Assembly (NCBI GenBank): GCA_035771165.1 | Contig: JAWNZC010000471.1 | Location: 1,396,001-1,460,000, forward strand | Source: Paragorgia papillata | Lineage: Eukaryota > Cnidaria > Anthozoa > Scleralcyonacea > Coralliidae | Length of the DNA: 64,000 nucleotides | Direction: 5' to 3' | Shown: piece by piece, positions 11,127 through 22,500 of the stretch | Numbering within the stretch: position 1 is the stretch's first letter | Layout: each line of letters begins with the position of its first letter | Position numbers and translations under genes: made by a program | Notes under the pieces: model-generated | Told to the model about the DNA's origin: nothing | The model's input: only the letters and a program-made list of their open reading frames with translations | Database searches by the model: none

Positions 11127-13341
11127 GAAAGAAAGAAAGAAAGAATTAATGACAAGTCATTAACCCATATTTCCTATCTGAGCTGGCCTAAACAACCTCT
11201 ATTATTTTTCTCTAGTGCCTAATGCTACACGATTTTACTCATCAAATGGGGAACCCTTAAACAGCCATACAGCAAATTATGGGGTAACAAGTCATTAAAC
11301 CCATTCCTGTCTGAACCAGCCAAAACAATGTCTATTATTTTTCTCTGTCTAACTCAGACAATTTTACTCATTGAAGGCAGATAGGGTTAAACTTTTTGTC
11401 TTCAATTGACTCTTCTTAACAATATTATTGATAGGAAGTACAGTATATATTCACATGCATCCATGCAGATCCATTGATCTCACCTGCATGTTTCTTCACT
11501 GCAGGAAGAGAAAGCAAGCCTTTAACAGTTGCCTTTTCTGATTTTGCATAGTTCACAATTCCAATGAATTGGGGCTCCAGATACGATTCCTAGTTATATA
11601 TTTTCAAACCGAAGTCAAATTTTAGTGAATTGCATAATTTTAGCGAATTGCATAATTTTAGTGAATTGCATAATTTTAACTGAATTGCATAACTTTAGTG
11701 AATTAAATTAATTTGGTACTTGTAATTTTCCCCATCATTCATTTTCTGCAAATTTTTCCACCTATATTGGAGGGAAAATTGGTATAAATTCACCTTTAGA
11801 TGAAAAATTTCTGGATGTAACCTTTTGTACTGACTCGAGATGAGTCTTTTTCTTGCTGCTGCCTTCTCATGCAGGTCCTTGCGTCTTTGCACCTCTCTTT
11901 TCACCTAAGTTAAATAATATACCAGTATCGGTATACACAGCAAGATTCCCCAGTAGCCCCTTAATATTGATGGACCCTTCTTTGGGTGCTTTTTTAGTAT
12001 CCAAATTTATTTTACAACTGCAACTATACATTCACTACAATCATTGGAAAATGAGTAATTTCTGATGTGAATCATGTGACTGATGTTACCTACAGGTATC
12101 ACATCCGCAATCACAGTATTGTACTTAGTATTTCATTAGCTTTTGTGAAAACATAAACTAATATTACTACAATTTGCAGTCAACCATTAGGTGTGAGAGT
12201 TCAAACACATTTGTTTATTCCATTAACTGGAAAATTTGACGTTTTAACAATACCCCAATCAATCACCTGTCAAAAAATGGTGGGTGATTCATCAGGCACT
12301 GTATGACCTTTAATACTGCTTTTGAAGCAGATTATGGGCTTATAAAACATATTTTAAATTTTTTTTCCAAAGCAGGTTTCATGATTGAATTTACATGTAG
12401 TTATGCAAATGTCAAGCAATTGTGCAATTTTTGTAATTTTCTTAAAGATTATCTTAAATGAATCCAGATAAATTATATGTTTCCATATTTCTAACAGTAG
12501 TTTTTCTGAAATCTCACCAAAACAAGTACATCCACTATTTTCTGTTCAGTACACCCATGATCAGACAAGGCCTAAAACATTAAAAAACAACCCGAAGACA
12601 TAAAAGATTATAAATCATAATTATATAAAATAGAGTGTTTTACTGATTTTTCCACCACTAATAAAAGTGATAATCTCACATGTGCGATTATTTATGATAA
12701 TCGCACATGTGATGATTATCGCTGAATCAGCATTATAGTTTAATGCAATTTTTACAAGGCAATAGGACAATTTTTTTATATAATAAACAGAACAATACAT
12801 GGATGCTTGGAAATATGAAATTTATTTCTCGTGTTGAACAGGATATGTCACTCATTCGCTTCGCTCACTCGTGAGATATCCTGGTCAACACTCAAAATAA
12901 ATTTCATATTTCCAAGCACCCATGTATTATTCTCTATATAATTTTTTTATAATATAATTATTATAAAAAATTATAATAATTATTATAATTTATTCTATAA
13001 TTATATAATTATTACAAAAAACAGAAATTCTATGGAAAAATCCACAGCAATCGTTTAAAAGTTGTCGTGAAAAATCGAGGGAATGCGAGAAAGGCAATGT
13101 TAAAACACAGAATATTTAAAACCTGTGGAATAAATTTATACCACGTACAGTACTCAGTATAAACTTATTAAACATTCAAATATATTGTATTCTTTGTGGC
13201 ATCTTTTGTAAATAGTTCGTGGCACAGTACCTCGCTATAACAACGTCTGAATTCAGCTTCGTCACCGACAAAGGTAACGTGCAAGTCATAGTCCGCTAAA
13301 TAAATATTTTTTTCATAAAAACATCGACAAACGTAGCCCAT
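7614..13341 (-). CDS. OGFOD2: OGFOD2-type 2-oxoglutarate/Fe(II) dioxygenase, complete
   Basis: Family: a 2-oxoglutarate and iron dependent oxygenase of the prolyl-hydroxylase fold; its substrate is not established. Seven exons on the minus strand: 13231-13341, 12518-12571, 11794-11904, 11484-11589, 10344-10468, 9978-10232, 7614-7868. All junctions are GT-AG and in phase, giving 338 residues (human about 350). The start, MGYVCRCFYEKN, was chosen because it aligns with the short N-terminus of the family; an earlier in-frame ATG exists. Conserved blocks: KGRPNTMNHHG, GYHFDNAEVTLN, and LHRGQQMHGA...GERHNVILWMR. Predicted iron ligands are His226, Asp228 and His281, with Arg291 for 2-oxoglutarate. 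A Cys-rich tail (CCPMCGRKPDLVE) follows. The last intron holds a satellite-bearing element. Tandem with the GTPase gene upstream. Confidence 0.93.
8942..9801. mobile_element. Inverted-repeat element carrying a satellite array
   Basis: CATAGTCAATTGAGATATGG (8942, then TCTGGAAACTC) is mirrored by GAGTTTCCAGACC then ATATCTCGATTGACTATGG ending at 9801. The flanking 8815-8940 and 9802-9925 also share motifs (CAGGGGATATGTGC, TATGTGAAAATAG), so the real unit may be larger. A related left end without the array is at 13937-14025. Lies in the last OGFOD2 intron. Confidence 0.6.
9022..9606. repeat. 13-bp satellite, unit CACGGCCACTGAA, about 45 copies
   Basis: The 585-bp array is almost perfectly homogeneous. 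The first three and last two units carry CACGGTCACTGAA instead, so variants sit only at the borders. One irregularity lies at 9348-9363. Because 13 is not a multiple of 3 and no unit makes a stop, all three minus-strand frames stay open for over 170 codons; these are artefacts, not genes. Confidence 0.97.
11033..11145. repeat. (GAAA)n microsatellite
   Basis: An uninterrupted GAAA tetranucleotide run with one phase slip near 11126, in the OGFOD2 intron between exons 4 and 5. The surrounding 10855-11345 holds copies of the dispersed ACCCATT...CTGTCTAA repeat. Confidence 0.95.
12669..12721. repeat. Near-perfect 50-bp hairpin
   Basis: GATAATCTCACATGTGCGAT is followed by a short loop and ATCGCACATGTGATGATTATC. 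A possible remnant MITE tip, in the first OGFOD2 intron. Confidence 0.6.
12797..12927. mobile_element. Palindromic MITE fragment
   Basis: AATACATGGATGCTTGGAAA is mirrored by CCAAGCACCCATGTATT. The inner part, AGGATATGTCACTCATTCGC then TTCGCTCACTCGTGAGATATCC, is itself symmetric. AT-rich short-period sequence follows to about 13020. Confidence 0.6.
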
Positions 13342-13936
13342 CTTGCAGTTTGCTGAAGACTCGTATAACCATATTTGGGGACGCTCAGGGATAAACATGC
13401 TAAAGTGGGGATAAATAGGGGCACGCATTGTAATCAGGAATGAAACAAGGGGTCGGCACTTGTTTCCATCTATCAAACTGACATTACGTTATTTTATCCA
13501 AAAAAAATCATCAACAAATTGGCGTAATCAAAAACCTAATATGCAGGCTACCTAATTCCCTAAACACATGCAAAACTGACCCTATATAAAAAAACACTAA
13601 TCTTAAACTTAAAAACAGAAAAACTTTATCGATTACCAATATTAAAATTTCGGCAAATACTTGTTTCCATCTATCAAACTGACATACGTCATTTCCCCTT
13701 AACTTTTTTCTTCTTTTGGTTACCTTATTGATTGGTATTGATGATGATAGATTTATCAGTGGTTAGATTTTACCACCCCCTCCATGGAAGCACTTCCAGG
13801 GGAATGTTTGACAACACCAATGACCGGGGGTAAATTGCTTTCTGTGGGGGGAGGGGGGAGGTAGATATTAATACTGGTATCCAGTGGCTCTCTAGGTTGC
13901 ACCCACATTGACAACTTGCTCTGGCCTGGCACCATA

Positions 13937-14025
13937 GTCAATCGAGAAATGGTCTGGAAACTCAGCTAAAGTCTTTGTTCTATCTTTTTGTTCACATTTA
14001 TGCAAACTTGTGCACGGCGAGCACA
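13937..14025. mobile_element. Left end of the 8942-9801 element family, no satellite
   Basis: GTCAATCGAGAAATGGTCTG, then GAAACTCAGCTAAAGTCTTT and on to CTTGTGCACGG, matches 8944-9026 base for base with few changes. Here GTGCACGG is followed by CGAGCACAATG instead of the 13-bp array. Confidence 0.65.
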
Positions 14026-14187
14026 ATGTTTTTTGGCGTAATGAAGCAGTCAGTGATCTTTCAAGCCCAATTATCTTGATCCATCCGCTGCAAGTGACCA
14101 AACCAACTGAGCCTACTCCTCTACTCCTACAAATAACATCCCTGATGTCAACCAGTCCCAAACGGCCTCTTAGTGATATGGATTCTA

Positions 14188-14818
14188 TGTAACGTGAATA
14201 GTTGAATGCCAACATATTTTTTTATTTGAACTTCTATTTGTTGTTAATATATTGAGGTTTGTATTTCCAAAATGTTAATGAGGATGACGTCGATGTAAGC
14301 ATTTGTGTGTTGCTTTTTTCTTTTCTTATGATAAACCGCTTGAAGATTTTAATGAAAAAAATGATAAAATACAGAATATACTATTCGATACATGTGAATT
14401 GGGCGTAATATTTCTGCTGTAACGGAACACTGCATGTGCAAATTATGCCTACATAGACGTCATCCTCATTACCATTTTTAGTCGAGGAGGAGAAGCGAGA
14501 AAACGTCGACCACGTAGCACCCCCACTACACAATATTTTTGACTCCAGATTATAATAGGCTGATACCCATAGAACATTGCTAGGTCAGTCGTACTCGCAA
14601 ATTGTGGGGTCAGTGGCCTGCTACATAGAGGGGGTGGGTTTTGACAGACTTAAGTCTGTCAATGTAAGGACCAAGTCAAAAATATTGTGTAGTGGGGGTG
14701 CTATGTGGTGGACGTTTTCTCGCTTCTCCTCCTCGACTATTTGGAAATACAAACCTCAATATAACAAATAAAAGTTAAAATTAAAAAATATTTTGGCATT
14801 CAACTATACACATTAAAT
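14188..14818. mobile_element. Two nested palindromic MITEs
   Basis: Outer arms: GTGAATAGTTGAATGCCAAC near 14193 against GGCATTCAACTATACACAT near 14793, plus TATTGAGGTTTGTATTTCC against GGAAATACAAACCTCAATAT. Inner element 14481-14737: GTCGAGGAGGAGAAGCGAGA mirrored by TCTCGCTTCTCCTCCTCGAC, flanked by TA on both sides, as expected of a Tc1/mariner-type insertion. It fills the spacer between OGFOD2 and the GTPase gene. Confidence 0.75.
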
Positions 14819-15175
14819 AGAATCCATATTCTGTAATATAATATTTGGGTTTATAAGCACCTTAGTTGCATTTAATGTTTCATTACACATCCATCTAATC
14901 ATTCTCAAATCAGTATCTTCCTTCCAGCTCTGTACAACAACTTGTACAGTAATAAGCATTTTTTACAAAGTGAACATACCAATATGGTGGCATTGCAATT
15001 TCGTTTATTGTGTCTTATTTAATTTTGGATAGCCTGCCGTCATTTATCTAATACTCGTATAGGTATCACCAAGAATACTGGGGCACATAAATAGCATTAC
15101 ATTAAGGTCATGCAGTTAATTCATTTACAGAATATTTTCTTATAATTATAATCACGATTAATTTATAATAGGCAA

Positions 15176-16482
15176 CTATAAGTCATGTTCTGCAACACTT
15201 TGCTGTAAGTATTCTTTATAAAGCCTCTCCTAGACAAATAAAAAATAGATAAATATTTTATAAAAATGACAAGTATAATTATAATATAGGCCTTAACCCA
15301 TTCCTGCTTGAGCCAGAAAAAAAACGGACCCTTTATTGATTTACTCTGTCTAACGTCAGATCGATTTACTCTGTCTAGTAAACGCCAGACGCGATTTTAG
15401 TGGTGCTTGGACATCCTAGATTTCCAAGAAATACACTTCACTTACCCTTTTAGGATGAACAACTGTTTCCACAAAACTCTTCTTTTCTAACAAAACTCGT
15501 TGCTGTTTCCGACTTAACGTTGGCTTTGATCTAGGAAAGATGAAAAGCATACAGTGGCGTATGAATTAGAGTGGAAAAGCAGGGGCATTGATTTATACAT
15601 TCCTTTCCCTCCGTCCGTCCTCCCTCCGTCGATCCATCCATCCATCCTTCCCACCTTGCTTGCTTCCTTCCATCCTTCCTTCCTTCCCTCCTTCGTCCTT
15701 GCGTTCGTTCGTTCGTTCGTTCGTTCGTTCCCTCCCTTCCTTCATTCCTGCCTTTGTTCCCTCCTGCTTTTCTTTCTTTCTTGCTTGCTTTCTTTCCTCC
15801 CTCCCTCTCCCTTCCTTTTTCTCCTTTTTCTCATTCGTTCTTGCGTTCGTTCGTTCGTTACTTCCCATCTTTCTTGCTTCCCCCTTTTCTCCTCTGTCCT
15901 CCCCCTTCATTCCTTCCCTTCCTTCCGACAAACTCCTTCCTTCTAACCCAAAATTAAAATAACTGGAACAAACTAAGGTTATGTAAGATTCTAAATTTCT
16001 AAGGGTTTTAAAGTGCATCAGTACTCACCTGCCAGTAAACCTGGCAACAACTAGGAGTATGAACGAAAAAAGGATGGTAGCAAAAAGGACATGGTTAGAG
16101 TATTCCACTGGAACTGAAGCCCAAAGCTTCTGAACAGTAGCCTGAGAAGGAAAGCACAAGAATTATTAGCATTCATATTTCATAATTATTGGATGAGACT
16201 TTTTTGATATCAAGAATTTATCAAGGTTGAAGTCTTTTATCTGCCGAAACTGAAGGCTGAGGCTGATAATGCGGTGTAAGACCTTGATAATTCTTGATAT
16301 CAAAAAAGTCGAATTCAATAATTGTTTTATTATACATTTTCCTTTTCCACTGAAAATGTAATGACAATGACAGACGGACACAGGTGCGATGTACGACTAA
16401 TAGTGCAGATATCGAGAATTCTCACCAAGTTTCTGACCAATCATAATACAAGGGTTTGGAAAAAATGTATAATAATAACAAT

Positions 16483-16521
<39 letters not shown>

Positions 16522-19500
16522 AATAATAATAATACGAATTATTATATGACTGGGCTTGTTTTCGGGTCATTACGCCAAACGGCGCACGCTGATTGGTTGC
16601 TGAGAGGTCCGGAAAAAGCCGTAGTGCCCACAGGGAGCCCAACTCTGACGCCTGTGATGGTCCTTCCTCTTTTTTTGTTTTATTATATTGAGCTTCTGAC
16701 TGAAAACCGAGGCCGCTTAATAACAGTTGTGTAAGCTTGGTTAACAGTTGGTAATATATGCATATATGCAAATTGCAGCGCGCGGTAATTTGAAACTCGA
16801 AACAGCTGTTGGGCTTCTGTGCCACGTGAATGGCGCGTGACGCTCACTGAAAGCTGCGTTCTTTGTTGTAGTAATTTGAGCTCGAACAAATTGACGTTGG
16901 CGGAACACCCGCGGTGTGATAAAACACGCGATAAACATTCTCTCTCGCGTGTTTTCCCGCACTGCGTGTTTAGTCGTCTCAGCTTTCAGTGAGCGTCACG
17001 CGCCATTCACGTGGCACAGAAGCCCAACAGCTGTTTCGAGGGCATTACGTTCTTTATAATGTAATTTAGCTCAAACAAACGACATTCCATAATATAATAT
17101 AACTCACTGTGTAGACATGAAGATTCTCCATCAGACCTTTTCCAATAAAGTTTTGTAACATATCGCCACGTTTTGTAGTTAGAAAGCTCACAATTAAAGC
17201 AAATGGCATTATAAGTCCAAGCGAGACGAAGAAGAAACTCTTGAGACGCGCCCACATATTATATGAACGATTTTCCCTGGAAGTCATTCAAAAAATACAT
17301 AAGTGATACACATATTTGGTCAGCTATGTACAGTATACACAAATTAAATAATAGACAGAAACATAATCTTAAAATTAATGTATGATGCAGATCAAGTAAG
17401 TGTTAAGTGCATGAAACTAAACTAACTTAATTTATAACCGAGTATATTTAACTAACTATATTTATACTGGATAACCCTATCAGTTATATCTAAACTGTTA
17501 TCCTCAGAGGTCCAGTAAGGACCATCCTTCATTGGTCGAGTGTTACTACAGGAGGAAACCGGAGTACCCAGAGGAAACCTGTGGTGTTTGGTAGAGTCAA
17601 ACTGGAAGCACTCTTCTCACATGCGGCCAAGGTGAAATTTTAATCAGATAACTGCTGAGAGCAGGAATCGAACCCGGGTCACTGAGGTGAAAGGCACGTG
17701 CACTAACCACTGTGCCACCAACACCCCTTGTGGTCATCTTTAGGCCCAGGGTGGAAACCAGTAGCCAAATTCTAAATACTTGGTGTGAGGGTTATTGAAT
17801 TTATGGTATGGTGTGGACGTGTGGTATGGGGTGATATAGGGTATGGTATGGTGTGATATGAGGTGTGGTATGGTATGGCATAATATGTGGTGTGGTATGA
17901 TATGATATGTGGTGTGGTATGGTGTGATATGGGGTGTGGTATGGTGTGATATGTGGTGTGGTATGGTATGATATGTGATGTGGTATGGTATGGTATGATA
18001 TGGGGTGGGGTATGGTATGGCATGATATGTGGTGTGGTATGGTATGATATGTGGTGTGGTATGGTATGATATGTGGTGTGGTATGGTATGATATGGGGTG
18101 TGGTATGGTATGGCATGATATGTGGTGTGGTATGATATGTGGTGTGGTATGGCATGATATGTGGTGTGGTATGGTATGATATGTGGTGTGGTATGGTATG
18201 ATATGGGGTGTGGTATGGTATGATGTGGGGTGTGGTATGGTATGATATGGGGTGTGGTATGGTATGATATGTGGTGTGGTATGGCATGATATGTGGTGTG
18301 GTATGGCATGATATGTGGTGTGGTATGGTATGATATGTGGTGTGGTGTGGTATGGTATGATATGGGGTGTGGTATGGTATGATATGTGGTGTGGTATGGT
18401 ATGATATGGGGTGTGGTATGGTATGATATGGGGTGTGGTATGGTATATGTGGTGTGGTATGGTATGGCATGATATGTGGTGTGGTATGGTATGATAAGTG
18501 GTGTGGTGTGGTATGGTATGATATGGGGTATGGTATGGTGTGATATGGGGTGTGGTATGGTATGGCATGATATGTGGTGTGGTATGGTATGGCATGATAT
18601 GTGGTGTGGTATGGTATGATATGTGGTGTGGTGTGGTATGGTATGATATGGGGTGTGGTATGGCATGATGGGGTGTGGTGTGGTGTGGTGTGGTATGGTA
18701 TGACTATGAGTGTAAACCAGTGTTCAAGGTACCTAACCCACACTCCTCTAAATTTAATGTGGGCCCCAATAAAATGAAGTTGCTCCGTAGCTACGGTAGT
18801 CGCAAAGCTTACCGATCATCCTGTAATTTCTTGTCAATAAGCTTAGAAATATTCTGACAATCTTTCTCCAGAGTATTTAAAGTGTTCTGTATGGTTTGGT
18901 TTATGGTCTTTTCAACTTCTTTACAAACATCGTCAATTTGATTGGCACATCTTGCTGGCTACATTTATTAGTAAAAATATACATACTAAAATCGTGATCA
19001 AAGTAAGGCCCTTTGCATTGTGCAATTTTGCAAGCAACGTGTTTCTCTGTGCAATGGTTGAAATCATGCGAGACAAGTTACACCCAGCATTGCAGCGTAT
19101 AATATGCTGTGCAATGGTCAAGATCGTTGCGAGACAAGTTGCACGAACCACTGCAGCGTTTAACATTCTGTGCAATAGTCGAGATCGTGTGCGACAAGTT
19201 GCACGAAGCATTGCAGCATGTAACATGCTATGTAATGGTCAAGATCGTTGCAAGACAAGTTGCAGAACCATTGCAGCGTCTAACATGCTGTGCAATGCAG
19301 GTCAAGATGGTTGCGAGACAAGTTGCACGAACCATTGCAGCGTCTAACATGCTCTGCAATGGTCAAGATCGTTGGGAGACAAGTTGCACGAAGCATTGCA
19401 CTGATTGCACGTGTGTAACATGCTGTGCAATGGTCAGGATCGTTGCAAGACAAGTTGCACGAACCACTGCAGCGTGTAACTTCATGTGCAATGGTCAAGA

Positions 19501-22500
19501 TCGTGCGAGACAAGTTGCACGAACCATATCATTGCAAGAGTTCCATTATATACAAAGCTACAAAATACCTTGTCTATTAAACTGGGTACATATATTGTCT
19601 GCATATCAAATCCTGCTTTGTTTAAGCCAGGGCGTTTACAGAGCTCTTGTGTGATTTGCATCAACACACGCTGAAAGACAAGAGAAGATTGGAGATAATC
19701 AGAAAATAGTGGAAAGAAATGACTTGTAAATAATCTAGCTACTATATTATTTTTTTTGAGGTTGCTTTAAAGAGGAAATCATATGAAAATTAAGTTTGCT
19801 TCGTCGCCAAGATTTCCAGAAAATACAAGTAGTTAAGGGCTTTTACAGTTTTTCCATACTTCACTTCACGTCACTTCACTTCACTCCACTTCACTTCACT
19901 TCACTTTACTTTACTTTACTTTACTTTACTTCACTTCACTTCAGGTCACTTCACTTCACTTCACTTCCCTTCACTTCACCTCCCTTTACTTCACTTCACT
20001 TCACTTCACCTCACTTCACTTCACTTCACTTCACTTCACTTTACTTTACTTTACTTTACTTTACTTCAGGTCACTTCACTTTACTTTACTTCATTTACCT
20101 TCGCTTCACCTCCCTTTACTTCACTTTATTTCACTTTCCTTTACTTCACTCCACTTCCCTTTACTTCACTCCACTTTACGGTTCTCTACACTGCTTTCGC
20201 TAAGTCAATTATCCCCCCCATCTGGTTATAGCCGGTCGCCCACGGGAATGTCTTCCATGCGCTGGTTGCCAAAACAGTAGCTCTGACACACAACTTTATC
20301 TCTACTCCTCCATCAGTGTTGACTAAATGTTAGCTTACGTCCACGCAATGTCGTTGATACAGGATGTACTGTACCGTTCTTAACATTATATTTTTACTTT
20401 GTTCAAGAGTTGGAAAGAATTGTACTGAATCTTTTTACAAATTTACCTGTCGATCACTTTCATGTCCTGCGGTGTCTGCTTTGCTCAGGTAAAACCTAAT
20501 TTTATCTGGCTGTTTTTCATTTAGTTTTTCTGCATGAAAAAAGTAGACATAATTTTTTATTTATATAATGATTATATAATTTCATAGTTAATACACGAAT
20601 TAGATCATATTATTAGGAACAACTTGTACGTTGTTTTCATGTACCTGTACTGATTTTTTTATTCCAAAATCCACCTACCAACAATATTTAATGTTCTTTT
20701 GCACAAAGCCTGACCAATTGGATCAAAGAAGACAAATATAAGGTCTGACCGATTTCCTAGAAATATTAAAAATTTAGAGTTATCTGAATATTAACAATAA
20801 TGGTGATGATGATAATGGTGATTATAATTGCGGTGATAATAATGGTGGTGATAATAATGATTATAATTGTAGTGATAATGGTAATGATAATAATGGTGGT
20901 GATGAAAATGGTGATGATGATAATGGTGGTGATGATAATGGTGGTGATGAAAATGGTGGTGGTGATGATAAAAATGGTGGTGATGATAATGGTGATGATG
21001 ATAATGGTGATGATAATAGTGATGATGATAATGGTGATGATAATGGTGATGATAATGGTGATGATAATGGTGGTGATAATAATAGTGATGATTATAATGA
21101 TGATTATAATGGTGATGATAAAGGTGATTATGATGGTGATGATGATCATGGTGATGATGATAATGGTGATGATAATGGTGATAATAATAGTGGTTATGAT
21201 AATAGTGATGCTGCTGGTGGGGGTCGTGCAGTAAAAGGTTATACATGTATATATATAAGATAGGCTTTATCTGGATACAAAATGGATGGATGTTGTATAT
21301 GTACTGTCAGTCTGCAGGTCAATTTCAAATGGTGGTTAAAAAGACAAACCTAGCCAGAGTATTGTTTGGTCTACATCAAATGGATACTTCATGTCACCAT
21401 CAACCAAACCAGGAGTGTCAACAAATGTCACCAGACTAAACTTCTTTTGTTTTGAAGTAGAAATCTCCGTAGCAAGGTACTCCACAACACCTAAAATGTT
21501 TTCCCAGTAAAATGACAAACAAATTTAAACAATGTCACTTATGAAAAAAGTCTATACTAATAGGCACCTATATGCAACCTATAGAGAACGTTCCAATTGC
21601 TTTTATACAATACCATGGTTGCTGTGTGTGTTTTCATTGGTTGTTGGCTATGATCTATTACAGGACAGATGCATGGACACTTCAGATCACGTCAGCTGAC
21701 TTGCTTTTTTCCTTCTTCATGCCCCAAAATTCGGCAAGATTTTCGATAAAAACTTTTTAAATTTTTGTATTGTATAAAACAAATAGATTCCATTTTTTTG
21801 TTGTCTGTTGAGTTATAGATGCACAGAAGACGTCACAACATGGTAAGAACATCAGTGACCCACTTGACTGCGTCTCGTGGGCCACTTTTTTGTTCTTACC
21901 ACGTTGTGACATCTGTGCATCTATAACTGAACAGACAATGGCAAAATGGAATCTATTTGTTAAATAGAACCTCTCAGTGCCTATAGAGATCTATAGGTGG
22001 ATTGCCTATAGGCTTGTATTTCCATAGGTTGCCTATAGGAAATGTTCCAATTGCCTATAGAAACATATAGGATCCTATAGGTTGCCCTATAGACTTACCC
22101 TATAGGTCACCTACAGACTTTTTTTGTTAGGGGTTGACAATGACTATATCATATGTTAGTCAATTTCTTTCACTCTGCTTTTTATATTAATTAATATTCA
22201 CCTGAAAAATCTTCCAGCTCTTTAAAATGAGGATAAAGATGAAGAGTGGCTTGACCCTAAATACAAATTAATGTATTTGAAAATTTCATTAACATACACA
22301 CCCCTTCAAAATGTGGACCACCTCCCATCTCCCCCCCCCCAATAGTCCCCCCCCCCCCCCCACACACACACACAAAACAAAAAGTTAACTGAAATATAAA
22401 AATTCAGAAACTGCAGCCCCTATACTTGACTCCTTGCTACGTGCCTGTATTGACAAAATTCCCTGACAACCACGCAGCTAAGGTTAATCCTGATAGTGGG

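Noticed and set aside
17650..17730. A functional tRNA gene
   Set aside because: A and B boxes are intact but the cloverleaf is imperfect and the sequence continues into a SINE body shared with 50478-50766.
17740..18743. Long His/Pro/Tyr-rich frames on the minus strand (up to 323 codons)
   Set aside because: Pure translation of the GGTAT satellite inside an intron of the GTPase gene.
18952..19654. Plus- and minus-strand frames with repeating MLRATCRT/ARQVART blocks, possibly a repeat protein
   Set aside because: They come from a 60-bp minisatellite whose length preserves frame; it lies in intron 8 between two phased exons of the GTPase gene.
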